Origin: Lineus longissimus
Taxonomy: Eukaryota; Nemertea; Pilidiophora; Heteronemertea; Lineidae
Assembly (NCBI RefSeq): GCF_910592395.1
Contig: NC_088321.1
Location: 13,084,001-13,148,000, forward strand
DNA length: 64,000 nt
Direction of reading: 5' to 3'
Part shown: in pieces, positions 13,253 through 23,300 of the stretch
How the letters are laid out: the number at the start of each line of letters is the position of its first letter
Numbering within the stretch: position 1 is the stretch's first letter
Made by a program: the position numbers and the translations under genes
The notes under the pieces: model-generated
What the model was told of the DNA's origin: nothing
Databases searched by the model: none
What the model saw: the letters and a program-made list of their open reading frames with translations, nothing else

Positions 13253-13418
13253 GTGTAACAGTAACAAATGCCCCCCTGGAAAAAGTGTCCGGCCCTATTG
13301 TATTCTGCAATATGGTTCTATAGAGACCCTGACCGTCAATAGCTCAGAGATTGAAGCGCATAATAGAATTCTTTGTTTCCCGGGCATTCTATCCTAGGAC
13401 ATTTTAAACTTCTACACC
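13253..13418. mobile_element. MITE family C, copy 1
   Basis: The right end reads GGACATTTTAAACTTCTACA. The left end is a diverged complement beginning GTGTAACAG. Related copies at 48104-48252 and 55986-56158 share CCTGGAAAAAG-like, TTTGTTTCCCGG-like and CATTCTATCCTAGGACATTT-like blocks. It ends about 20 bp beyond the stop of the gene at 13438, so it probably supplies 3' UTR sequence. Confidence 0.7.
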
Positions 13419-13437
13419 GGTACAATGCACAGTGACC

Positions 13438-14409
13438 TCATAGTCTTCTGTACACGTCAATAGAAGTCATGTTTTCTATAGTGTCAGCTGTTGTACTGTG
13501 AGGAGACTTGATAATATGCAACAAGGAGCCGTCAATAGGATAAAATTGGAAACTCCTCGAATTTGTGTCATCACAAGGAGGAAGGATAAATGTACTAATT
13601 TCCCGTAAGATTTTTCCTCCGGAACCTCTGCGGACGAGGCCGTCCTTTGGACTATACTCGTCGCTGAACCAAATGACTTTAGGACCTGGAGCACAAAGCA
13701 AAAACGCCATTTCGGACCAGGCATCAATCTCATTTCGAACCGTTTTGCAATCAGCTAGTTCTGCTAGCGCCTTTCTCAGAAAATGTTTAGTGGGCTGGTA
13801 CGAATTTTCTTTTCGATAAGTAATGAGGTACGGGTTTGATGTTGTATAAATGTCTCTACCCACGGCAAAAAGATTTGTTTGTATAGGCACTGGCATGCCG
13901 TTGATAAGTACAAGTTCGAGGCGCCCATTTTCCTTTACTTCGTGTACATCGTAAATGGTTGTCGTAAAATAACCGCTGTGGTCACACCCGCAAAACACAG
14001 CAATACGTCCATAGAGGCCGACAGTGAATCGGAAATGTTTGCAGACGAAGCACGGGTCATTCTTTGGAATGGCAAGTGACCCCGAAAAAGTCCCATTTTC
14101 CGTGTCGTAAAGGTGAAACTGTCGTTTCGCGAGACTGCTTCTGATGAGACATGATATGTACACCTTATACATCGCTTCTGGCCGGCAATGTATATCTTTC
14201 CTATACCAACGAGTCCCGTACAAAATACGGGAGTATTTCCTGCCCAATTGGTACACGTCAACATGATAAAATGGGTCGCTGTGAGGGTAATTCAGGACGA
14301 TGACACGCCCTGTTCGTGCGTGATACACCCACACACCACGTGCAAATACTACTAATGGTGGTAAAAAGTATATTCTCGTCTGCCATTTGAAGCCGATAAT
14401 CCGTACGTC
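13438..14409 (-). CDS. Uncharacterised beta-rich protein, terminal exon; tandem paralogue of the next gene
   Basis: An open frame runs from a possible 3' splice site (CCTCCAACATAG) at 14409 to a stop at 13438, giving about 323 residues with no in-frame ATG near its start. It is therefore best read as an exon. It has no signal peptide or clear membrane segment. It is rich in aromatic, beta-strand-like segments such as YHVDVYQLGRKYSRILYG and ENGTFSGSLAIPKNDPCF, which suggests a propeller-like fold, though I recognise no kelch, WD or NHL signature. It aligns with the gene at 14492-15532: LYDTENGTFSGSLAIP here against LYDITAGNVTGRLILP there, then NGRLELVLI against NGKQFELTLI. Both also end shortly after a V-x-x-x-Y/L segment. 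Function unknown. Confidence 0.55.
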   Translation of the reverse strand, partial: DVRIIGFKWQTRIYFLPPLVVFARGVWVYHARTGRVIVLNYPHSDPFYHVDVYQLGRKYSRILYGTRWYRKDIHCRPEAMYKVYISCLIRSSLAKRQFHLYDTENGTFSGSLAIPKNDPCFVCKHFRFTVGLYGRIAVFCGCDHSGYFTTTIYDVHEVKENGRLELVLINGMPVPIQTNLFAVGRDIYTTSNPYLITYRKENSYQPTKHFLRKALAELADCKTVRNEIDAWSEMAFLLCAPGPKVIWFSDEYSPKDGLVRRGSGGKILREISTFILPPCDDTNSRSFQFYPIDGSLLHIIKSPHSTTADTIENMTSIDVYRRL

Positions 14410-14491
14410 CTATGTTGGAGGTAAACATGATGTCATAGAATATTCGCAAAATGTAAGCGGTGATCACATTGTATGTACAAAATACACAATC

Positions 14492-15532
14492 TTATTCTTC
14501 TTTATACAATTTTACAACACTGTACACCGAATTGCCAAATTTATCGGTAGTACCATGGATTTGGAAAATGTTTCTGTGATCATCCATATAAAACATATAT
14601 GCCATGCCAGGGTACGCTTTCCTTTTAGTGTGGTTTTCCAGTGGGAATCTAATTTGTACATGCACCTGTCTCACTGGACTATGACGTGCACTAAAACTCG
14701 CCCGTGTACTTGAAAAGCAGTTCACTTCGAATATTCTAAGACCGGACTTCGGTGGCCTATAGCCTATGAGAAACACACCCAGTCTATTATTAAACCCTAA
14801 ACAGCTAAGCAGGTTTTGGGGTACAGACATGAGACGCTGTTGTTTTTGCGGCAATAATTGCGTTATGTTCCGAAAATCAACGATCAATAGGCGCTTATAG
14901 TGAAAAAGCAGAAGGCCAATATCGTCTTCGCGGCAGAAGCGGAAGAGAAACTTGGTACCTTCGTCGCCTTTTAGTGCGATTGTATTATATTGTATCAGTG
15001 TCAATTCAAACTGTTTGCCATTTATGTATGTCTTCACAGAGTTGTACAAAGTCAACACGAACATCTCTGGGCGTTGTTCAAACTTTGCGAGGGCAAATCT
15101 CGTCATGTCAACAGTTTGGATTGTGTCTGAGCCGTGAATGCAGTAGAATTTATAGTCCGGGGGAAGAATTAAACGACCTGTGACGTTTCCTGCCGTAATA
15201 TCATACAGCTCCACCTTATCTGAGACGACGCACTTTGCACCTGACCCCGCTTTAGTGAAGACGAACAAATAATCATATAGTAATACTAGCAGCGTATTTG
15301 AACGAATATAACATGACGAGTTGTAACGAACACGGTATGTGCCATAGGTTTTGCTATACACAATGAACCTCGTCCAGGGAACGGGCACCTCGCGATAGTC
15401 TATCATCACAAGAGGCCGTGTAGGATGGAACTGGATGCCGTAGATGTTGCCTGACTTTATTTCCTTAGTTATCGTTAGAGGAGGAATGAGACAGAGATCT
15501 CTAGCCAGTCTGTATTTTCGAAGGCTATTCGG
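14492..15532 (-). CDS. Uncharacterised beta-rich protein; tandem paralogue of the gene at 13438
   Basis: The frame is open from a TAA near 15553 to the stop at 14492. No ATG precedes the internal Met of VMIDYREVPVPW. Two plausible acceptors exist: ACAATACTACAG, with the exon starting at 15532, and AACGATAACTAAG, starting about 15457. From the first, about 346 residues are encoded, beginning PNSLRKYRLARDLC. The body repeats the pattern of its neighbour: LYDITAGNVTGRLILP, a middle with NGKQFELTLIQYNTIAL, and an aromatic C-terminus ending VVKLYKEE. It lies 83 bp upstream of the paralogue's acceptor, in the same orientation. The pair could be a recent gene duplication or alternative terminal exons of one gene. 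Function unknown; a beta-propeller-like fold is only an inference. Confidence 0.55.
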   Translation of the reverse strand, partial: PNSLRKYRLARDLCLIPPLTITKEIKSGNIYGIQFHPTRPLVMIDYREVPVPWTRFIVYSKTYGTYRVRYNSSCYIRSNTLLVLLYDYLFVFTKAGSGAKCVVSDKVELYDITAGNVTGRLILPPDYKFYCIHGSDTIQTVDMTRFALAKFEQRPEMFVLTLYNSVKTYINGKQFELTLIQYNTIALKGDEGTKFLFRFCREDDIGLLLFHYKRLLIVDFRNITQLLPQKQQRLMSVPQNLLSCLGFNNRLGVFLIGYRPPKSGLRIFEVNCFSSTRASFSARHSPVRQVHVQIRFPLENHTKRKAYPGMAYMFYMDDHRNIFQIHGTTDKFGNSVYSVVKLYKEE

Positions 15533-15602
15533 CTGTAGTATTGTAATGATGTATTTTTATGAAATCTGCGTGGGGGGGTCGAAACAATATACCATCCTAA
15601 AG

Positions 15603-15890
15603 AAGATCAGTGGCGTAGTGGTTAGAGCACCAGGCTCACCAGGAGGTCGTCGGTTCGATTCTCGGAAGGGTCACTCCTGTTTCGTCATTGTGTCCTTGAG
15701 CAAGGCACTTTACCGTTCTTGCATAAATGGGTATCCTGAGCGATGTATCGCTGCAGCTCGGGCCTGTAATACTCCCAGAGAGTAGAGCTTGAACCACGAA
15801 TGTACTGGCCAATAGCCGGGGTAATAATGTTAAGCACTTTGAGCGACTGAAACCAGCTGGATTTAGCGCTGTATAAGTCTCATAATAATT
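15603..15890 (+). mobile_element. tRNA-derived SINE, full length
   Basis: The head carries a box A-like TGGCGTAGTGGTTAGAGCAC and a box B GGTTCGATTC. The body has the core GTGTCCTTGAGCAAGGCACT, close to the core of V-SINE/HE1-type elements, then a unique part. The tail GGATTTAGCGCTGTATAAGT resembles an L2/CR1-type LINE 3' end. A headless relative lies at 60445-60706. The tRNA-like head lacks a credible tRNA fold, so it is not a tRNA gene. Confidence 0.8.
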
Positions 15891-16104
15891 GTCAGTCGTC
15901 TGTGGTAACTGGCCTGCGTATATCTGGTATTAGAAGTCTGTGAAATATTCGGTCTACTCGAATTTGAAGCAGATGTGTTAGGACGAAATTGCAATTAGAA
16001 AATGAAATGGTCATCTACCATTCGACATTTAAAAACAGAAGTCATTAGTTTTTTAAAGACTATACCTTACTTTCAAATGATGAGGACAACTCAATAATTC
16101 ATAC

Positions 16105-16510
16105 ACATAAATTCCAACAAACGCCGGTTCACTTTTTTCTGATACACACGAGCGAGTGGGACACATGCGGACCTCTTTTCCATACATGGTCCCTTCTGTT
16201 TGATCGTTTGACAAAAATAAAACAGATGCAGTCTTAATAATACACCCCAACTTCCATCAGACACACACTCACCCTTTTCTGATACATGCGCGCCCCCTGT
16301 CGGACACATGCGTAACTCTTTTCCATACATGTTCCCTTCTGTTTGATCATTTGACAAAATAGAACTAGCTCAACATGCAGTCTTAATAATACACAGAAAT
16401 TCCATCAGACACAGACTCACCCTTTTCTGATACATACGTGCCCCCTGTCTTTCACAGGCGTCACTCTTTTCCATACAGGTCCCTTTCTCTTTGATTATTT
16501 GACAAACAAA
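16105..16510. repeat. About 145-bp tandem repeat, three copies
   Basis: Three head-to-tail units each contain TTCTGATACA, an ACACATGCG-like word, CTCTTTTCCATACA, and TTTGATC or TTTGATT followed by TTTGACAAA, starting near 16110, 16255 and 16398. The minus-strand ORFs here are translations of the repeat. The adjacent minus ORF near 16666-16500 has a Cys-rich word (ACAAVCVCQTNCSTF) that loosely recalls PAN domains but is too weak to call. Confidence 0.75.
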
Positions 16511-17588
16511 CACCAGTTTAGTGTGCCAAGCAACAAACGTAGAACAATTCGTCTGGCACACGCACACCGCGGCACATGCCAGCGCCGAAATAACGGAATG
16601 ATTGCCTAAGCCAGGCTTCACTTTCGCAAAATTCGAGACAATGAAATGGAAATACTCATCATGCATTGTTGTCTAGAGAGTATCTATATTTTGACTGTAA
16701 GAGAAAAGACTGAAATAATTGCAAAACAATCAATTTGCCACGACTGGGATTCGAACTACAGATTCAAAATAGAGTGATATTCATTGAATATATATATACT
16801 CCCTCATTGGATATTCACAGAAACGACGGACTTCTGTATCGGTAACGTAACCTTCAAGAAACTTTCCGAATACCTGTCACGCCTATAAGGTCAGTCATTA
16901 AAATGCGGATAATCCTGATTTTCAGAAGTTGCTTTTGAAAGCCTGTTTTTTTAATGTTCAGCAGTTTTTAAAAGCAAGCATTGAAATCTGCCGGATCGAG
17001 ATTGCCTGGAGAAACTGCACATGATTGTAACCAGAAGCAATGCACTTGTCATGATTCTACAGAGTGGCAATAGGTAGCATACCAAGCATATTGGCAAATT
17101 TCCGATAAGGGAGCGGTTGGGCTTCCGCCAAATCGAAAAAGAATCCCGGCTGTAGGGTCGGCAGTAGAAGAGGATACAACCCAGGGAGATAGGTCAATTC
17201 CTCATAGGCTGAAGTAAGAAAGTAGTTCTTCTATCCTATTTTTACAAGAATTTGTTCTGAAAAGTACTCATCTGGTTTATACAAGATTACTTTGATATTT
17301 TCATGGCTAACTTCAATTTTCATAAAATTGACGCTAAATAATTGTGATTATCGATAAGTCAACAAGTGTGACATTCCTTTTGGTATATTCCAATGGCGTT
17401 AACTACAAAAATATTCGATTATCGCACGAATTTACATATTTGACTATTTCCGACATATGCATATGACAACGGTTCAAGCGGTTCTTGTGTCTTATGGGCG
17501 AATACCCAGTAGCCACGGTGAAAGTTTGTAATACAACATCTTGTAAAATGTTCTACTCACTGTTTCTGTTTTACACCTTAAAATGCCT

Positions 17589-17714
17589 CAATGGGTGATA
17601 TGAATAAAGACTAGCAAATGCTTTTACTTCAATTTTGTACAGAAAGGCCTAGTGTAAATGTACATGGAGTTTTAGATAAAAGCATTTGCTAGTCTTTATT
17701 CATATCACCCATTG
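17589..17714. repeat. Perfect 38-bp inverted repeat (hairpin) with 50-bp loop
   Basis: The left arm, 17589-17626, begins CAATGGGTGATATGAATAAA. The right arm, 17677-17714, is its exact complement, ending TTTATTCATATCACCCATTG. Arm identity is 38 of 38 by eye. There is no ORF. It is either a very young foldback insertion or a structured transcript. Confidence 0.9.
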
Positions 17715-19109
17715 TCATCGTCTTATTTAATCCGCAGAGCTGTGCTTGATACCAAGAATTAATAAAGTCCACACAGGATATTTCGTCGAGGAGACAAATG
17801 AATTATTTGATGTCCCGTGCTATGGCTTTATGGTACTCATTCTTTGTCTTCGATGGGTTTAGAACCTCGCTACAGTACGATTTCCTTATTAGTCTAATAA
17901 TCACTACTAAACGAGTTACAGTTTTAATTTGCGGAATGCAATGTGTGACAAAAAATAAGCATCAACCAGCCAATAGAACCGAATTATCTTGCAAAAGTCG
18001 CCTATTGTCAAAATTTGGTATCTAGTGCCAGTTAAGATCCTGCAGTATATCTTCAAATACTTAGTCTTTATTAATTCATGTTGACACTGATGGGATTTGC
18101 ATCTCACCACCACATACAGATGTACTTTCAGTCGTCCAGGCGTTGCCGAATTAAAGGCAAGTTTGGGATGACATCAGATCTTTAGAAACCGATAATAAAC
18201 AATGTTATATGCTTTTCTATGCCTGAGGCAATTCTTTGAAATCATTGATCTTATTTGAGTCTGTTAGTATCGATCGTTCGTATTGTCTGCGTCTCCTTCA
18301 CTGGATGTCTCAAACAATTGCGTGTGTTGATAACTTGTAAGAAATCTCTATATCGGCTGCAAAAAGAATCCATTGGAAATAATTCCAAACAATAATGACT
18401 AGAAATCAAGCGTATGCATTCTAAGCTGGTTGCAGAGTCTTGTTTGCAAGCATCAGCAAATTTTGTTTATGGTCGTGTTCGCCACAACAATTTTGCACAT
18501 GCTTGGTAATGACTGTGGACTTGATTCCAAACAGCAGCGAACAGCAGCACACTTGTATCAAAATGTTTGGACGCGTTCATTCTTGAAAACATGTTTGCCG
18601 AAGTTTGGCAAAGCCAGCCAATGATAGAAGAGCTGGTGAACACGAGATTCACAAGCTGGACAAAATGGCGGATGGTTGGCCATACGGCCTGACGCCAAAC
18701 CTAGGCAAAGATCAACAAGGATTAAAATGATATCTATGATCACAAAAGGTGGTGTAAACTGAATAGAATAATATGCATGATGTAACACCATTGCAGTGAC
18801 ATGGGTTTCTACAATGTAAGTTGGTCTTGACTCAAATGTGAAGCTGTCCGTTTTAGTTCAAATGCTGTAGTGCCATCAGACGGTTGACTGGACATTGCTC
18901 GATATGGCTCGGACATTCTTATGAATTCTCACCAGTTCAATAATCAACAAGACGAATACTAGACAATATATACATATATTCTGATACAGCAAAACAGCAA
19001 AGACAAACAAATATCAGATAAATATCATGTACATGTATGCTACTACAAAAATATATTTTACCGGTAGTCATTATACACTTTCTTTATCGGTGGCATCGAC
19101 AAGATTTGA
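17715..19109. other. No recognisable gene
   Basis: Only short unsupported ORFs. There are scattered AT-rich stretches and ACATGTA words. Nothing else seen. Confidence 0.5.
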
Positions 19110-19291
19110 TACAGTAGAACCTCTCTATTCAGGACACCCTCAAGACTGACACGTGCTGCCCTTGATATAGAGGTGTCCTAATTAGAGAGGTCGAATTGAA
19201 TGGAAACAACAAATTTGGGACCAATAGTATCGTCCTTAATAGAGAGGGTGTCCTCAATAGAGAGGTATCCGCCAAGGAAGGTTCCACTGTA
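19110..19291. mobile_element. MITE family B, copy 1
   Basis: The terminal inverted repeats are TACAGTAGAACCTCTCTATT at the left and GGAAGGTTCCACTGTA at the right. The interior is built of subrepeats of the form TTAGAGAGGTGTCC in both orientations. Two more copies (43058-43299, 44033-44227) and an end fragment near 31670 share the same plan. No coding capacity. Confidence 0.85.
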
Positions 19292-20314
19292 CTTACACAC
19301 ACATTGATACACTGCACATCTTAAAACATGCTAAATTTGAATACAAACACTGTGTACCTTAAATCTGCTCGACTTTCGTCAGGGCGGGAAAATCACCCTC
19401 TCCTCCCGGACGAAGTTCGAAAATCGTTGAGTATCACCAGGTGGATAATTTCTCAACCTAGATTGAACACTAATATAGATATACAATTTCTAACTTAACC
19501 TTTTTCACAGCCTTTATGACGAGTCTTTTAATGATAACAGCATAACAACGCAAAAACGAACAAAACTTAGTATGTAGTTCATTGCATCGACAGTAAACTG
19601 TCAAATTTTAAATTCACAGGACGGCAGATTCGGCCGAGAATTTGAAGTCGGGGTTGGAAGATGTGCAACTTCTGTATATTTCACCCCGGCTGACACTCGT
19701 ATTGCCTCCAAGGCAACTGAGCTACTAGATCGGACAAAATTTTGGGAAAATGGACGTACAGGTAGTTTCAATATGAATATGTTGGACGGGTAATATTTCC
19801 AATGAACAATACTGCGGTGGATAGATATACTCAGTATCATCTCATATGAAGAATACTGTGCGGTGGACAACTATATATAAATATTACGTCAACGAGAGAT
19901 GCAAGTTCATTTTACGAATGGCAGGACTAAATCAGAGCTATAATTTCATCACGGCTTGTCCAACGATTCGGACGATACACAAGACGGCGCCGCTTGACCA
20001 TCTCAAAAATAGAACCAAGTTTTGTAAAACCTGAGTCTGTGAAAAAGCACATAAAATTAAACACGAAGTAGATCCAGGCCTAAGAAATGCACACAGTGCA
20101 CATACTGAGTAATCCCACAAGTTCCAATCTCTCACTCCGAGAACGAGGACTCTTACAGCGCCGGATAACAGATTTGACAGGTGAATAAATTGCACTGCAA
20201 TGACCCTTCCACAGCTGGTCGACTTGCTCGCTGTTATGGGAATAGTCGACCCGTTGCACAGAAACTTTAGAAACCGTTTCTTAGCTGTAAACATGATACT
20301 CCTGACATGCTACA
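19292..20314. other. Downstream of the filamin-like gene, no gene recognised
   Basis: Presumably 3' UTR and flank of the minus-strand filamin-like gene. No AATAAA was found close to the stop; an ATTAAA on the minus strand lies near 19525. ORFs here are unsupported. Confidence 0.4.
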
Positions 20315-23300
20315 TTAATATGTAACTTTGCATATGAACGGACTGTTTGGAATGTTAATGTCCGCCCATCGCACAGAAATAATATAGTAGCCAGGATGTG
20401 TGACCTCGTACGTCACCTCGTAAAGGTCATCTCCTGTGTAGGTCACGGAGGTCTCAATAACGGTGTGAGGACGAGGTCCTTTCACAGACACCGTCAACGT
20501 CCCATTCCCGGCAGATTCCGTTTTGACTTGAAAATTATTTTTCGCCGCAACCTGTCCGAAGTTCAAGCATGAACCGAATGCAGAGACGTTTTTGGGAACA
20601 GGTGATGACGTCATTTCTTCGCTCTCCTTTTCAATATCACGTGTCGCTTCATCACAACTGAAGAAACTATCGTCCGTCAATTCTTCCAAAGGTTTGCGGC
20701 AGCCGCCATTTTGTACTGCAGCATCGGTCATGGATATTCTCAAACAGCCGTCGGTTGCGTTTTTGCTTTGCGGAAGCCGTGACTTTGGTTTGTAATCATT
20801 GGGAGAGGGATCAGAACTTCCAGATTCTCCCAAACTTCCGTTGGTATCCCACGCATGCGTACCAGTGTGATTGTCAATGAACCCTAGGTAACCATTCAAG
20901 AAATCATCAAACGAGTTCAAGTTATCTTGATATGTCGGCTTCGGCCTTCCGATTGGCCGAGGGACGTCGAGGCTTGACATACTGGTATACGACGCAGCAG
21001 AGTTGACCCAGGACACCGGATAATCGAGATGGCGTCCATAGCCTCGACGAGGCCTGCTAGGGCCTCGTTCCGATCTCAACTCGGTCTGCGGTGAGACACC
21101 ATCACTTCGCGGAATCGGTTTACTTGTTTTCGAATTACCAAACCTGACATGGAGATCATCCGTGATGTCGAAACTACTGCTAGGCGACTGTTCTGGGAGT
21201 GGAATGTGGTTTTTAGTTCCGTTTGATTGTGCTTCGTCAGTGCCAGTTTGAGCGTTTTTGAAACGGACGTGGGTGGATTCGTCGAAGTCAAAGCTGCTGC
21301 CAAATTCCGAGGCCTCAGTACTCGAGTGCGACGTCAAGCGTAGGGAGGGTGGATGCAGTCCATATCTTGCGCTATGTATAGGCCTGTTACTAATACTGTC
21401 GAAAGTAAACTTTACATTAGGTATACCGGCGCATTCTAGGCTCTCTACAGACTTCACACCCAGCACCATCTGGTGGTGCTCTGGTGTACTAGGATTATAG
21501 AGTGGGTCTGCTGGTGAACCATTGAACACGCCAAGTGAATCAATATTCTGTTCAATGGTGAATGATTCAGTTTCACTTTTATTGAGATAAGTACTGCCGC
21601 CTCGTTTCTCATCATCATACATACGTGTGCGATTCCCTGGCCAAGGATTGACCATCGTAATGCCGTTCCGTTGACAACCATTGGTAAAACTGTGATTCAA
21701 ACTTAGTTTAGTGCCATCCACTTTATCGAGATTACTTTCCGGAATTTTGACAAATTTGTTATTTCGCCTGAAGAGATGAGGTGGCTCGTTTGTCACGGCA
21801 GAGTCAGACTTCGAGACTTGATTTAACATTGTGTGGTCTCTTGCTGCGATGCAGCTGAACTCGTTTAAGGCACCTAGCATATCTCTCCGCTCCTCCCGCT
21901 GGAGTCCGAATCCACGGTAGGAATCGTCCAAGCTCACTGAGCTCGAAGATAAGGTGTTCATTCGCTCATGCGAATCAGGAATGTGGTCGATTCCGTTGGT
22001 TGATCTGGAGCTTCTGACATTCACAAGATCAGGAGGAACGTCTGTGCTGTTTGCTGATCCGGCCAAGTCCTCACTCCCGGGAGTGTTATCATGTACGCCA
22101 AAAAGGTTACGATATTGACCATCAGACACAGCAGGATCTGCTTCGCCTAGTTGCCTCTGATGTTGGCCAGGGTTGTTCCTCACGACTGATTGTAACGGTA
22201 ATGTGTCTCCAGCACCAATCGGGGGCCATGCTGACTTGACCTCGAATGCGCTATTTTGATTGGGCACCCTCGAAGCCGCGGTCCAGTTGTCCCAGTTCGC
22301 ATCCTCAGACTGTTCAATTCCGCTGCACCCTGCACTTCGTCGGGAAGCCTCGACACACCAGATAGGCACTGCGCCACGAGAAAGTTCTGAATTCCGCGAC
22401 CCGATGTTGCGCGTTTCCAATTTCTCCAATTGTGACAAGGCCAAAACATCCCCTTTCTCTGGCGACACCAGTGCCGTGTTTGCACCAGGCTCTTTGCGAT
22501 TCTGCCGTTGGCTGGTTGCGGATGTCTGAAGCTCGTTATTTGGTTGCACGGTAAATGGAGTCAGTGGACAACGTGGATCCCTCGAGGCTTTGTCCGATTC
22601 AGTTATATGTTCCCTGCAACGTTGGCACAGCTCCGACGGATAAAGTTCCCCGAAGAACGAAAGATATTTCTCCTTATCGGCTAGATATTTAGAACACTCG
22701 CATTTGAACTTCAGTTTCCGTTTCACGCACTGCGTGGCGCTGTGATCTTCACCATCTTCATTGTTATCCCCAAATTGCATATCATCTGTCCACTGGTTAT
22801 CTTCTTCCGATTGTGCAATATCATCGGATGTCGCATCGTTTTCATGAATAGTCGTTGTCATCATGTCCTGTTTTGAGGTGCTTGTGGGCATGCCCCCTGC
22901 ATGCTCATTAACGGGGTCCCTGCTTGAGTACTGGCAAGACGACGCGAAGCTCGACCTAGTCCAATTTGATAACCTGCTGTAATAGTGCACACCAAGACGC
23001 TTCGAAAACATGATTCTTCTCTTGGGAGATTCAGCTTTCTTTACTGTCTTGTTCCTGGCCTGCCGAACAACAGAACAGTCCGACTCCTGCGTTGAGCCCC
23101 GCGATGAGGTGCCCGAGCGTGACCGTGTAACGGCAATCCTGCCCAAACTCATGCGTTGTTGACGCCTTTCTAAGACGGTATCGCTTGTAAGCTTTGGATC
23201 CAATATAATCCTCCCGCGGTATGGCTTACGGAAAACTGCTCTATGCCCTTCGATAATCTTTTTGCTAGGAATACGAGGCACCAATCCCTGCGACGGTATC

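Noticed and set aside
15603-15680. Possible tRNA gene (box A and box B present)
   Set aside because: No credible cloverleaf, and the sequence continues into a SINE body shared with 60.4 kb.
16500-16666. Cys-rich minus-strand ORF recalling a PAN domain
   Set aside because: Only one short segment fits, and the ORF runs into the 145-bp tandem repeat.
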